This document shows, piece after piece, positions 28,695 through 39,163 of a stretch of 64,000 bases of DNA. The DNA lies in assembly GCF_030124325.1 (NCBI RefSeq), contig NZ_JASKLR010000014.1, forward strand, positions 62,001-126,000, given 5' to 3'. Every line of letters starts with the position of its first letter. Position 1 is the first letter of the stretch. The stretch is from Sinorhizobium sp. 8-89 (lineage in GTDB: Bacteria > Pseudomonadota > Alphaproteobacteria > Rhizobiales > Rhizobiaceae). The translations under genes were made by a program, and so were the position numbers. The notes beneath the pieces are model-generated. The model searched no databases, was not told where the DNA came from, and saw nothing but the letters and a program-made list of their open reading frames with translations.

Positions 28695-29534
28695 TTACAA
28701 TTCGATAATTCCGAGGGTTGTTGCTTTTACAGCCGCGACCGTTCTGCTAGTGACATCCAACTTTCGCAATACGTTCTTCATGTGATAATTCACGGTGTTC
28801 TCGGAAATTCCCAGAATAACGCCTATATCCCAAGACGATTTCCCTCTTGCCGCCCACAGAATACACTCTTTCTCCCTTAGCGAAAGGTCAGAAGCTTTCC
28901 ATTTACAGCGCGAATTAACGACCTGCGCGGCTCTCAGATGGAAATGAAACGCAGCAAGTTGCAAGTAGGTGATTGTTTTATAGTGAAGTTCTCGGCAGGT
29001 TTTTCGAGCAAAGCTCATGATCGCGAAGTCAATGCCGAGGCCGTGCAATGGAACACTGATGCCCGACTTTAAACCGAAAGTCGCGGCCTCGTCGAAAAAG
29101 CGCCGTTCCACTTCCGTCGTATTTACGTCATTGTACACCTCGCTCCATCGAAAGGCGCCCAACTGTTTTCTGCTCTTTTTGATGATGGGGTCAATCCTGT
29201 GGTAACCCATCTGAATATAATGTTCCTGCCATTCATCAGGATAGCTCCTGAGGGCCGGAGTGCGTGGGACCGACTTCGGGATCGGGTCGGCTGGATGAGT
29301 ACTATAGGCGATCCACGGACACCCATACTGAAGGGCAAAGGCCGATAACAGATCGAATAGTTGCTCGGATCGAGCGACACCATCAGTCTGGTCCAGAAAC
29401 CGGCTGAAGTCGATCGGAAACGCCTCCTTGGCTGGTTCAAGGGAAACCATCGACGGGACCAACGAGAGCCGATCGGATACTCTGCCTCTCGGTCCTCGAA
29501 CTTGAGAAAACGCAGTCATCCGCGGGCGTTCCAT
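28695..29534 (-). CDS. LuxR-family regulator with autoinducer-binding domain
   Basis: A 279-residue protein from the ATG at 29534, which has a strong GGAGGAGAGG site (the frame is open further upstream but without support). Residues 55-190 fit the autoinducer-binding domain: CPWIAYSTHP, YPDEWQEHYIQMGYHRIDPI, FGLKSGISVPLHGLG. The C-terminal GerE-type helix-turn-helix is LSLREKECILWAARGKSSWDIGVILGISENTVNYHMKNVLRKLDV. No luxI-type gene is in the window, so it is a LuxR solo or answers to signals from elsewhere. It points the same way as the NRPS-PKS gene, with an IS110 between them. Confidence 0.88.
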   Translation of the reverse strand: MERPRMTAFSQVRGPRGRVSDRLSLVPSMVSLEPAKEAFPIDFSRFLDQTDGVARSEQLFDLLSAFALQYGCPWIAYSTHPADPIPKSVPRTPALRSYPDEWQEHYIQMGYHRIDPIIKKSRKQLGAFRWSEVYNDVNTTEVERRFFDEAATFGLKSGISVPLHGLGIDFAIMSFARKTCRELHYKTITYLQLAAFHFHLRAAQVVNSRCKWKASDLSLREKECILWAARGKSSWDIGVILGISENTVNYHMKNVLRKLDVTSRTVAAVKATTLGIIEL

Positions 29535-30098
29535 AGCCTCTCCTCCGGAGCTTGGTGCTCCGCAACTTGTCACTGGAGCACAAGCTGCCGATTGCCCGAG
29601 ACTGCGGCTTTGCGCGTCCTCGCCGGTAGACAGCATCGCCAAACAGTAACGACGCGAATACGAGCAATGTGCGGTTCCTGGTGAATCGCAACGAACGACT
29701 TTCAAAAGTCGTGCCAACATCGCAATAAGAACATCGGAGGAGCTCTTCTGCATCTTAATCAACGGCTTAATGTGATTGCAGCAAGAGCCAGGTCGAACAT
29801 CACGATGTTACGGACTCGACAATCCCGCCACAAGCAGCCATCTCGTCTACCAGATTCCGCTGGACAGCGGGTTTCTCGGCCGTCGAGTTCGATGCGCCGG
29901 CTCTGGTGAGTGACTCAGAGTGGCTCTGACCGAGCGGTCAGCTTACATTTCAGTAGATGCGAAATTCGAAGATGGCGATCAATCGCATCGTACAAGTCAG
30001 CCATTTTGAGCCGCAGCTCGTGGATTGAGAGCCCTCTTTGTCCCGAGAAGATTCTTCGTACAAGAGCAACAACGCTCACAGCGTGGTATCCACAATCT
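29535..30098. other. Intergenic stretch between LuxR gene and IS110
   Basis: About 560 bases. The first 60 hold the luxR-type promoter region, including a weak dyad CTTGT-N9-ACAAG at 29566-29584. No other gene is recognised. Confidence 0.45.
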
Positions 30099-31102
30099 TT
30101 ATAAGCGCAGAACTTCACTTTCCCTCGCCTGGGATCTGAGATCATGATTTGGTGGAGAGGGGAGGGCGACTGTCTTCGCTGTCAAGCTTTGCCATGATTT
30201 ATGGTCCCGGATCCTGGCGTTGAGGACTGTAAGCAATTTGCGCATGGTTGGGACGACGACGATCTTGGGCTTTCCAGTGGCGGCGAGGCGATCGCGGAGT
30301 GCCTTGATGGTGGGGTGTGGCGGATGCTGACGAGGGCGGCCATGAAAAAGGCCGCGCGCACGGAACTGCGCCCGCCGCCGATGAAGCTCTTGCCGCGCCA
30401 CTTGCCCGACTGGCGGGTGAAGGAAGCCAGCCTCGCGAGCGCGGCGATCTGACGGCGATTGAGGCTGCAGAGTTCGGGCAACTGGGCGAGCAGGGTTCTC
30501 GCCGCCGGCGGCCCAATTCCGGGCAGCAGCTTCTCCCTGACCCGCCACAGCGGCGACTCGCGGATGTGGTCGTCCAAGTCGGCGTCGATCGCTTCCAACT
30601 CGCGCTTCAGCGCGGCGAGCAGCCGTCTGATGCTCTTGAGGGCCTGGCGGCTGCTCGCCGAGCGCAGACGGTGCTGCTCGGCCATGACCACCTGGACGAT
30701 TTGGCGCCGGCGGGTAACAAGGCCGGCCAGCACGCGCGTCGCCGAAGGGGGGAGCGGCGGCCGCAACTGCGACCGCACGGCGGCGGCGAACGCAGCGATC
30801 ACCGCCGCATCGATTGGAGCGGTCCTGGCGCGTTTGCGTAGCGCGTTGGCGAAGGCACGCACCTGCGCCGGATTGACCACGACCACCGGCAGACCCGCCC
30901 CGGCCAGTGCCGCGACGGCCAACCGCTCCAGGCCGCCTGTGGCCTCGAGCGCGATTCGCTCCGGCGCAGCCCGAGAAAGCCTTTCCCGCAACTCGGTAAT
31001 GCCGACATCATCATTGCCCACCCGGAAGCGCTCGCCTGTCGGCAGCACATGCACGTCCAACCAGTCCTTCGAAACGTCGGCTCCTACGAAAGTCGCCTCC
31101 AT
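30099..31102 (-). pseudogene. IS110-family transposase, frameshifted
   Basis: The main frame (30182-31102) has the DEDD N-terminal domain (FVGADVSKDWLDVHV, RIALEATGGLERLAVAAL, VVNPAQVRAFANALRKRARTAPIDAAVIA) and the C-terminal transposase_20 domain (LPGIGPPAARTLLAQLPELC, RQSGKWRGKSFIGGGR, VRAAFFMAALVSIRH). One extra base near 30320 then shifts the frame; the true end (TIKALRDRLAATGKPKIVVVPTMRKLLTVLNA) lies in the next phase, running to 30099. The element separates the LuxR gene from the NRPS-PKS gene. IS110 elements lack typical inverted repeats, so the ends were not set. Confidence 0.85.
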
Positions 31103-31310
31103 CTTTCCCCATCCTTGCCTAAGCCTCGCGCGCAGTCACCAGCGACTGTTCGGGTTCTATGGAAAGGCGGACGAAGACCCCAGCTCTGCCACGGGCTGCC
31201 TTTAGGGGGCTTCGGTCTTCCGGCAGTGAGTAACTGTAGAGCAGTGCAAACCGCCGCACTCGAATCCATGGGATTACCCGTGGCCGGTCCGTCACGTATT
31301 CGCAATATCT

Positions 31311-34300
31311 CTAATGGAAGTAGAGAATTTGCTTTATCAACTCCGCAATCTGCGGCGCGTTGTCATGCCGCATAATGGTGAAATGGTCTCCACGAACGAC
31401 GTGAACGTCCACGTTGGCTGCAACTTTCTTCCATCCCCATGTGGGATCAACTGAAGTTGCTTTCTCCGTTGGCAATTGGCTGCCAAAGACCCCTACTGTT
31501 CCCGCTCTTACAAATGTGAGCGGGATGGTCGTTTCGCTGGCTTCAAATTTCGCTGCAATTATAGTATTTGCCCAATAGATCGCGGCTGTTTGTTTCAGAC
31601 TAGGATCGATCGTTCCGGTGGCACAAGCAAGATCCAATGCATCGAATGCCTTTGCCGGCGTTTCTGATATCATTGCGTTGAAGCTCTTCTGGTCCAGTGG
31701 GTGTGCGGCCCGCCCACTCACAGAGATTACTGGGGAGGCACTCGCCGGGATGTCCAAAATCATCACTCGTGCGACGTCGACATTCTGCCGATGGAGCTCG
31801 ACGGCCACCTCGTTTGCGATTTTGCCTCCAAAAGAGTAGCCGATTAGAACTACGCGATTGCCATTTGCTGCCTCTTTGGCGCGAGCAGTCATTGGGACGA
31901 TAATGTCAGACGGCTCGATTTCATTTCGCCATGGATCAAGGCCTGTTGGGTATTCAAGGATTTCAAATGAGAGATCACCAAGTAAGGGAAGGAGCCCTGC
32001 GAAGTCCATCGGCTCGCCTGTGATGCCGGGAATAAGAAGAAGCCGAGCATCGTTCCGCGTCAAATCTTGCAATGTGGTATGCAGTCGGGAGGCGGTCTCG
32101 TGTACTTCCGTAGCAAGGCGGCGCGGAGTTCGGCTACTCATGATCACGGTCGAAGATGCGGATGTTCCAACAGATTTTCGCAGCCTGTTACGGAGTTCGA
32201 TCAAACCCAACGAATCTAGTCCAAGATCGCGCCATTCGAGATCCGGATCGATAGCTAATACATCCCTTTCCCCGAGAAGCATAGCAATCTGCTCTATGAT
32301 TAGCCGCAAGACGCCCTCTTCGGTTTGATCTAGTGATTTGACCAGACCCCTGGGCTGCCTAGATTCACTGGGCTGATCGCGAGGGCCAACAGCCGCAGTC
32401 GGCGTAGCAAATGAATCGGTTTCCGGGCTGCAGCTGAATCGTTTCCTGCGAAATGGATAGGACGGCAAGGATACGCGATGCCACGGCTTCGTAGACGCAA
32501 GATCATCGAATCGGATATCGATGCCACGTTTGAACAATTCGGCGACGGCCGTGAGGAATGTTTTCACTTCACAAGAGCTGCGGCAAGAGGCAATCCAGGT
32601 CCTCTCAGCGTCGGGGTCATTTTCCATACCCAGACCAACAAGCATGGGTTTAGACCCGAGCTCAACAAAAATTGTTGATCTATCTTCAAGCATGTACTGA
32701 AGCATACGGTCAAAGCGGACCGGTTCCATGACGTGATCCGTAAGGTATTCGGTCCAGTCAAGATTGCTTAGAAGAGGTGCTCCTGTGACGGAAGAGACGA
32801 CAGGAATTACTGGGTCAGAGAAGGAAAGCCGCGCGATGACGGATGTATATTCGTTAATAATGGGGCGCATCTGCTCGGAGTGGAAAGCGTGGGACACTGG
32901 CAGCGAGGTGACGCTGCAACCGGACACTTCACCAGCATCAATAAGCTTTGCCATAACATCTCTGCCACCGGCCAATACGATGGAGTTTGGTGAATTGAAC
33001 GCCGCCACACTCACATCGCCGGATAAATTGGAGACGAGAAGTGCAATATCTTGCGCGCTACCTTTGGCGACGGCCATAACACCTAGTCCGGCAGGAATAT
33101 CCCCCATTAATCGTCCCCGCTCAGAAACGAGGACGCACGCATCGTCCAGCGACAGGGCTCCTGCAGCAACCCACGCCGCAATCTCACCCAAACTATGGCC
33201 GGCCACCTGCTCAAGCTGAACGCCGAAAGACCGAAAAAGACACGTCATGGCGTACTCGAACGCGAAGATCGCCGGTTGCGCAAACTGGGTGAGATTCATT
33301 CTTGGTTCCAAACCGGGTGTCTCTCCCACCACCTGCTCAAGGTCGATCCCATGGCTAATTCTTATGCGCTTGAAGCAATCTTCCATCGCGTTCTTGAAGA
33401 CAGGAAAAGCGCGCGCGAGCTCCGTACCCATCTCCGTGCGCTGGCATCCCTGACCAGTAAATAGCCCGGCAATTTTAGTTCGACCTGCACTGTCGGAGGG
33501 TAACAGTGCTCCCTTGATGACATCGTCAAGGAACCGGGACAACTCGACTTTGCTCGAAACCGCATTAGCGATCCGATATCGTTCCGGCCGGCGGCCGACA
33601 CAGGAGGTCATACATACGTCTCGCAAACTCAGGTCCTCGCTAGACGAAGTGACAAGATTGTACATTTCCTGGGACAGAGTGATTAGTTGTTCGGGTGTTC
33701 GAGCCGATAGCACGAAGATTTCGTGCTGCAGAGAACTACAAGCGTCTTGCTCAGCATCACGACGGTTTTCCCGGCCCTCAAGGATAATGTGACAATTGGT
33801 GCCTCCTATGCCCAAGGAGGTGATAGCTGCCCGTCTTGGTCTTCCCGGTCGACTCTGCCAGTTCTGCGCTTGCCCATGTGCAATTTTCAGGCGGGATCCG
33901 TTTAGGGTCACGCGCTCATTTGCGTTCTGAAACGTCGGGATGGCCGGGATTTTGCCCTGTTGAACACAGAGGGTTGCTTTAACCAATCCTGCTGCACCTG
34001 CCGCTTCATCAAGGTGGCCGATGTTAGCCTTCAGGGATCCGACCAGGCAATGTTCAGCGGCGGAAGGTTCGCCGTATGTTGATAGAAGTGCCGCAATCTC
34101 AATGGAATCGCCAACCGGTGTGCCAGTTCCATGCGCTTCAACATAGTCAATGTCGGAGGCAATAAGACCGGCGTCCGCCAGAGCTGCGTTGATAACTTCA
34201 ACCTGACCTTCCAAGCTCGGCCCAGTATAGCTCAGTTTGCGGCCGCCGTCGTTGTTGACAGCGGTACCGACAATCGCCGCCAAGATTTGATCGCCATCGC

Positions 34301-36917
34301 GAACCGCAAGATCATAGTTTTTTAAAACGAGGACCGCGCATCCGTTTCCAAACACGGTCCCGTCGGCCGCCGCATCAAAGGGTCTGCAGGAGCCCGTCGG
34401 TGATAGGATCAGCCCCTCGTGCGCAAAATAACCCACATTCTGTGGCGTGCAGATTGATACGCCACCCGCAATTGCCATGTTGACTTCTCCGCCACGAATG
34501 GCCTGGGTAGCATGATGGACTGCGACCAATGCACCTGAGCAGGCCGAACCTATAGAGACACTGGGGCCTGTCAGATCTAACTTGTTCGATACTCTCATCG
34601 AGATTTGCTCGGGAGAGTTGCCTTGCTCGATAAGAATCTCTTCGATATCGCGAATGAGACGGTGGCTCAAAAAAAGTCCATCATCCTCTTTCATCACCGT
34701 GGGTAAAATACAGTTGATGAGATAAGTGCTCGAGCCACTGGCCGAGTAGACGCCTGTATGATAAGGCACTTTCGTCGGTGCATAGCCGGCATTCTCGAGC
34801 GCATGCCATGAGCATTCTAAGAAAACGCGATGCTGCGGATCCATCAGCGAAGCCTCACGCTCACTGATTCCAAAGAATTCGGCATCGAAATGATCATGGT
34901 CGTCAAGAAATCCACCGATCCTGACGAAGTGCTCGCGTTCCGCCAGTGTCGGTGGGTCGTCCGTGGATGTCGTAAGCAAGACGTCATTCCTTAGAAGGCC
35001 GCGCCAAAGAGCGTCAACTGAGTCGGATCCAGGAAAACGACCTGCCATGCCGATAATTGCGACGTCCTTTCGCGCAGAAGGAACAGAGGTCAGCTTGCTT
35101 TTGCTTGTGGCGCCACGAGATCTTGCAATTTTGACGATCGACTCCTGCGTAGTCTCAACTGAAATGTCTGCCACCGAGATGTCAGCCTGCAGTTCTTGCT
35201 GCAGGCGTGTTACCAACTGCATCGCACTAAGTGAATCCCCTCCTGCTCCGGAGAAACTTCGCCCTTCACCACCAGGGAGGACATCATTCCAGATATCGGA
35301 AACTGCTTGCTCGAAACTTTGCTGCTTGCGTCTAGGAGAAGGGAGTACGGCAATGGCGGAGGATGCCATAGCCTCAAGCGCTCGGCGGTCAACCTTTCCG
35401 GTCGACGTCTTGGGAAACGTCGACACCGTATAGACGCGGTAAGGAACAGCTGCCTCGTCCAGGGTGTCGCGAACGATCATTCTAACATCTTCCTGCAGGA
35501 TGTCCCCGGTAGACTCTTCCGTCAGCGTTACGAAACCTATCAATTCGACTCGCCCGCTGATCTCAGTTGCTACAACCGCAGCCTGTCTGATGCGTCGAGA
35601 ACGTTCTATTGCGGTTTCTACAGCTGCCACGTCGACCTGTTGGCCGCGGACCTTCACTTGCCGGTCAATTCGCCCCGTGATTGAAATACTGCCGTCAGCC
35701 AGGATAGATCCGAGGTCGCCCGTAAGGTACTCGTTAGCTGAACTTGTGGAGGTTGCAGGAAGGGGCAAGAGACCGTCAGTGTCGCCCTGCATGTACCCCA
35801 TTGCAACCTGGGGCCCTGTGACAACGATTTGTCCTTTAGATCCTGGATCCGACGTGACACCTGTGGGAGTGAGTACGCTCACTTGCATGCCCGCAATGGG
35901 GAGCCCGATTGATGGCAGATCCGGCCATTGATCAGGATCTCCGTCGAGTTGCAGCGACGTAACGTCTTGCACCTCTGTTGACCCGTAATTGTTGTGAAGT
36001 ACAGCTCCAAGTCGTTTGAAAAGCGACCGAATATTACCGTTGATCTTCAACTGTTCCCCAGCTGTAGTAATGTCCGTGAGGTATAGCGGTTTGGTGAATG
36101 AAGACGATGCGAGTGCCAGCTGATTTAGCACAGTGTACGGCAGGTACGCCTTTTCGATGCGGCTTGCAGAAAGTAAATCTAGGAGTAGGCCGATATCCCG
36201 CCGCTGCTCACTCGTTGCTAAGACCGCCGTTCCTCCCGAACTGATCGCCGTAAACAACTCATGAAACGCAATGTCGAAATGGAAGGATGCGAATTGCAGA
36301 TGGATCACACCCGGTTCACATCGTCTATGACATATATCCCATCGGATTAGGTTGGCGAGACCCCTATTTGACATGAGCACCCCTTTCGGCGTTCCGGTCG
36401 TACCGGACGTGAAAAGCAGGTAGCAGCCCGAATCGGGTATTGCTTGATATTGATCACTTGAGAACTCGTGGTTTGCTTGCCGGTCGACAAGAACCATTTC
36501 GATATGGAAAGAGTCGAAGAGCGGTCGCACATCGGGAGTGACCGGAGTGCTGTGAGTAACAAGAGCAAACCTGGCTCGCGAGGTTTCTAAGATATGGCGC
36601 GTCTTCGCCTCGCCCCCGGAAAGATCGAGGGGACACACTATCGCTCCCCGAAGTAGAATTCCCGCAATAAGGAACACTGTGTCCAGGTGACGGGAAGGAC
36701 TAATCAAGACAATGTCGCCTGTGCCCACACCCCACTCTGCTAACCGGCGTGACACATACGATGCCTTACGCAACAGCTCGTTGTAAGTCATTCGCTCGTC
36801 ACCGCACTGAACTGCGATACTTTCGGGATATTTCTGTGCGCACTCCACAAAGGCCTCAGATACGGTGCGCCAGAGTTCGACGCGGGATTGACTGCTAGAC
36901 TCGTTGTTACCGGTCAT
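31311..36917 (-). CDS. Single-protein hybrid NRPS-PKS (A-PCP-KS-AT-ACP-TE)
   Basis: An 1868-residue megasynthase. Adenylation domain (about 20-520): core motifs LLFTSGTTGTPKGV, FDIAFHE, NNYGSTEVQD, YLTGDLG and lysine motif PKTSTGKVDRR. Carrier 1: GGDSL, Ser562. Ketosynthase (618-1050): Cys793 in GSACSGALVA, His929 in EAHGTGT, His968 in KANIGH. Acyltransferase (1150-1440): Ser1242 in GHSLGE and HAFH at 1343-1346, the malonyl-specific form. Carrier 2: GLDSLGL, Ser1569. Thioesterase (1625-1868): Ser1695 in GYSFGG and GDHFTIM. No condensation or reductive domain exists, so an activated amino acid is extended once with malonate and released as a beta-keto product or cyclised. Codon use is richer in A/T than in neighbouring catabolic genes, suggesting acquisition. 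Confidence 0.93.
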   Translation of the reverse strand: MTGNNESSSQSRVELWRTVSEAFVECAQKYPESIAVQCGDERMTYNELLRKASYVSRRLAEWGVGTGDIVLISPSRHLDTVFLIAGILLRGAIVCPLDLSGGEAKTRHILETSRARFALVTHSTPVTPDVRPLFDSFHIEMVLVDRQANHEFSSDQYQAIPDSGCYLLFTSGTTGTPKGVLMSNRGLANLIRWDICHRRCEPGVIHLQFASFHFDIAFHELFTAISSGGTAVLATSEQRRDIGLLLDLLSASRIEKAYLPYTVLNQLALASSSFTKPLYLTDITTAGEQLKINGNIRSLFKRLGAVLHNNYGSTEVQDVTSLQLDGDPDQWPDLPSIGLPIAGMQVSVLTPTGVTSDPGSKGQIVVTGPQVAMGYMQGDTDGLLPLPATSTSSANEYLTGDLGSILADGSISITGRIDRQVKVRGQQVDVAAVETAIERSRRIRQAAVVATEISGRVELIGFVTLTEESTGDILQEDVRMIVRDTLDEAAVPYRVYTVSTFPKTSTGKVDRRALEAMASSAIAVLPSPRRKQQSFEQAVSDIWNDVLPGGEGRSFSGAGGDSLSAMQLVTRLQQELQADISVADISVETTQESIVKIARSRGATSKSKLTSVPSARKDVAIIGMAGRFPGSDSVDALWRGLLRNDVLLTTSTDDPPTLAEREHFVRIGGFLDDHDHFDAEFFGISEREASLMDPQHRVFLECSWHALENAGYAPTKVPYHTGVYSASGSSTYLINCILPTVMKEDDGLFLSHRLIRDIEEILIEQGNSPEQISMRVSNKLDLTGPSVSIGSACSGALVAVHHATQAIRGGEVNMAIAGGVSICTPQNVGYFAHEGLILSPTGSCRPFDAAADGTVFGNGCAVLVLKNYDLAVRDGDQILAAIVGTAVNNDGGRKLSYTGPSLEGQVEVINAALADAGLIASDIDYVEAHGTGTPVGDSIEIAALLSTYGEPSAAEHCLVGSLKANIGHLDEAAGAAGLVKATLCVQQGKIPAIPTFQNANERVTLNGSRLKIAHGQAQNWQSRPGRPRRAAITSLGIGGTNCHIILEGRENRRDAEQDACSSLQHEIFVLSARTPEQLITLSQEMYNLVTSSSEDLSLRDVCMTSCVGRRPERYRIANAVSSKVELSRFLDDVIKGALLPSDSAGRTKIAGLFTGQGCQRTEMGTELARAFPVFKNAMEDCFKRIRISHGIDLEQVVGETPGLEPRMNLTQFAQPAIFAFEYAMTCLFRSFGVQLEQVAGHSLGEIAAWVAAGALSLDDACVLVSERGRLMGDIPAGLGVMAVAKGSAQDIALLVSNLSGDVSVAAFNSPNSIVLAGGRDVMAKLIDAGEVSGCSVTSLPVSHAFHSEQMRPIINEYTSVIARLSFSDPVIPVVSSVTGAPLLSNLDWTEYLTDHVMEPVRFDRMLQYMLEDRSTIFVELGSKPMLVGLGMENDPDAERTWIASCRSSCEVKTFLTAVAELFKRGIDIRFDDLASTKPWHRVSLPSYPFRRKRFSCSPETDSFATPTAAVGPRDQPSESRQPRGLVKSLDQTEEGVLRLIIEQIAMLLGERDVLAIDPDLEWRDLGLDSLGLIELRNRLRKSVGTSASSTVIMSSRTPRRLATEVHETASRLHTTLQDLTRNDARLLLIPGITGEPMDFAGLLPLLGDLSFEILEYPTGLDPWRNEIEPSDIIVPMTARAKEAANGNRVVLIGYSFGGKIANEVAVELHRQNVDVARVMILDIPASASPVISVSGRAAHPLDQKSFNAMISETPAKAFDALDLACATGTIDPSLKQTAAIYWANTIIAAKFEASETTIPLTFVRAGTVGVFGSQLPTEKATSVDPTWGWKKVAANVDVHVVRGDHFTIMRHDNAPQIAELIKQILYFH

Positions 36918-37337
36918 GGTGTCCTCGAAAGTTTGCTATCGGTAAGTCCACGCGACCACTAAGGAAGCGATATCGTGAACCCTGTTGCCTGAGAGACGAA
37001 GCAAACAGGCGCGGATCCTCCGCATCGTCGATTAGTCGCTTTGTTTTGGACACGACAATCCGGGGTGGCGCTATCACGTTCAACATGCTCCATTGTTAAG
37101 ACTAAGTATTATTGAATTAATCCCAGCGATACTACTAAGATTGGTAGTTGCCATAACCTTTGTCACGTTTAACTACTGCGGGTGCTGCTTCAACGGTGAA
37201 GGGAAATTGCTGGCGTGGCCGTGTGCTAAAGCAGGATCGCTAGCACAGCACGGCGCCCGAACACGTTTCGAAGCGGTCCTAAGCTGGATCCTGACGACAG
37301 ACGGTCGCAGGGCTTTAACCCCTCCGCGAGACCAAAA
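36918..37337. other. Divergent promoter region of NRPS-PKS and PPTase
   Basis: About 420 bases, notably AT-rich around 37090-37170. It must hold promoters for both divergent genes. No nod box, clear lux box or sigma-54 site was recognised. Confidence 0.45.
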
Positions 37338-38006
37338 ATGCAGACATGCAATCCTGGCCAAAGTCCCCTACTGTCCTTGAGCTTGGAGCTACCGGCCCTT
37401 TTGAAGATGGATAGAGTGGTGATCGCCCTCCAGAAGTGGTCACCGACGGAACAACATTCTTGCACTTTTCTTTCACCTGGCGAAAAGGATCGCTTTGCAC
37501 AACTTCGAAGCTCCTTTGCGCGAGCAGAGTTCGTGGCAGCAAGAACCGCTCTGTATCATGCAGGACTGGCACTTGGATGCGACGCAAGCGCAAGTGATAT
37601 CAATTACGACAAGACCTCAGGAAAGCCTTACTTCGACCCGTTCGAGGGCTCCTTTAATTTCAGCATTGCACACACTTTGGGGTTGGCTTGCTGCGTCGCA
37701 TCTCTAGAGCATCAGGTTGGTTGTGACTGTGAGAGATGGGATCGCTCCATATATGCCGAGGCATTGGCCTTTTTCTTTAAAAGAAGATTCGCGACAGATA
37801 GGGAATACCTAATAGAGTGGACAAGGCTCGAGGCGTTCTTGAAGCTGCGCGGTCAAAGATTGATCGACAGAATCGACGAGAGGGGTCGGCTCATTCCATC
37901 CGCTTCGAGGGAAGTTGAGGAAATGCATATTTCTCAAGTGACCTTTAACCTCAATAGGAAGTTCGTCGTCAGCTACTGCACGGATTCCTCCAAGGCACCT
38001 TATTAG
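37338..38006 (+). CDS. 4'-phosphopantetheinyl transferase (Sfp-like)
   Basis: A 222-residue enzyme that loads the phosphopantetheine arm onto carrier domains, here presumably the two carriers of the divergent NRPS-PKS. Motifs: KPYFDPFEGSFNFSIAHT (P1/P2 region), GCDCER at the position of the metal-binding VDIE motif with Asp and Glu kept, and WTRLEAFLKLRG for the WxxKEAxxK motif with the first Lys replaced by Leu. An ATG at 37407 (MDRVVIALQKW) may be the true start, giving 199 residues. Its stop codon TAG straddles the end of the target duplication of the following IS: the coding end is unchanged by the insertion. Confidence 0.88.
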   Translation: MQTCNPGQSPLLSLSLELPALLKMDRVVIALQKWSPTEQHSCTFLSPGEKDRFAQLRSSFARAEFVAARTALYHAGLALGCDASASDINYDKTSGKPYFDPFEGSFNFSIAHTLGLACCVASLEHQVGCDCERWDRSIYAEALAFFFKRRFATDREYLIEWTRLEAFLKLRGQRLIDRIDERGRLIPSASREVEEMHISQVTFNLNRKFVVSYCTDSSKAPY

Positions 38007-38177
38007 ATCGTGTCTCAGGGAGTGGTGTAGCTTCCGGCAGGTAGCCGTGCTTTCCGGCGAGGGCCGGAGTGGGATTTCAGCGTGCGACTGCAGGCAGGCT
38101 GATTTGCGGATCATCGCTCATTGATGCCATTGTCTCAAGTGTCATGTACCTGGCACGCTGGACGGCCCATTCATCAT

Positions 38178-38231
38178 TTTGACCTTGCCCCCAAGTTTGA
38201 CCTTGCCCCGAAGTTTGACCTTGCCCCCAAG
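38178..38231. repeat. Three tandem 18-bp copies at the IS3 end
   Basis: TTTGACCTTGCCCCCAAG occurs three times head to tail (38178, 38196, 38214), with one substitution in the middle copy. The first copy abuts the resumed IS256 transposase sequence and includes the likely IS3 terminal inverted repeat, so the IS end appears triplicated. Confidence 0.7.
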
Positions 38232-38437
38232 TTTTATCCAGATTTGAGTTCGCTCCAGCGGTTTTGGGTTGCTGCATTTGCGGCGGTAGCGGCGGGTTGC
38301 GGTGCGGAGCCATTTCGGCTGCGCAGCACCGCATCACGTCGCGGGTTGATGGTCTGAGCGAACTCGGCAGGTGTCAACCAGCCGAGTCCAGAGTGTGGTC
38401 GGTTATCGTTGTAATCGCTTCGCCAGTTTAAAAGCGT

Positions 38438-39163
38438 TCATCGGGCATGGGTCAGTGACGAGAAGAGAGTCTCATTCAAGAACTCGTCTCGCAGCTGCCC
38501 ATTGAAGCTTTCGATGAAGGCGTTTTGGATCGGTTTGCCCGGCGCGATATAGTGCCAATCCACCTTGGTCCGGTCCGTCCATTGCAGGATCGCGTTGCTG
38601 GTGAACTCGCTGCCATTGTCGCTGACGATCATCTTCGGCTTGCCGCGCTTCTTGATAATCCGGTCAAGCTCACGGGCAACCCGCAGGCCGGAAAGCGATG
38701 TATCGGCGACGAGTGCCAGGCATTCCCTGGTGCAATCGTCGACGACCGTCAGAACCCGGAACCTGCGTCCATCGGTGAGCTGATCCGACACGAAGTCCAG
38801 CGACCAACGATCATTGGCTGCCATCGGGATCAGCATCGGCGCTCGCGTGCCTATCGCGCGCTTTCGGCCGCCGCGTTTGCGCACCGTCAGCTTCTCCTCC
38901 CGATAGAGCCGGAAGAGCCTCTTGTGGTTCACAAGGTGCCCCTCGCGCCTGAGCAGCACATGAATGCGTCGATAGCCAAAGCGGCGGCGTTCATGCGCCA
39001 GCGCCTTCATTCGCTCGCGAAGGTCATGATCGTCGCTGCGGCTCGTTTCGTAACGGATAGTCATTCGGCAAAAGCCGATGGCTTTACACGCCCGCCGTTC
39101 GCTCATCCGATGTTGGTCCATCAGATGCGCGACAGCTCGCCGCTTGGCTGCGGGCGTCACCAC
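38438..39163 (-). pseudogene. IS3-family transposase OrfB (frameshifted at 3' end)
   Basis: An rve-type integrase: helix-turn-helix remnant [30 protein letters not shown], then the DDE core ([52 protein letters not shown], and [20 protein letters not shown] with the catalytic Glu). The frame stops soon after at HAR; the family ending (WRSDYNDNRPHSGLGWLTPAEFA) is in the next phase down to about 38245. OrfB overlaps OrfA as usual for programmed frameshifting. Confidence 0.82.

Noticed and set aside
38178-38231. Short regular repeats considered as a CRISPR array
   Set aside because: The three copies are directly adjacent without spacers and belong to an IS end; no cas gene is near.
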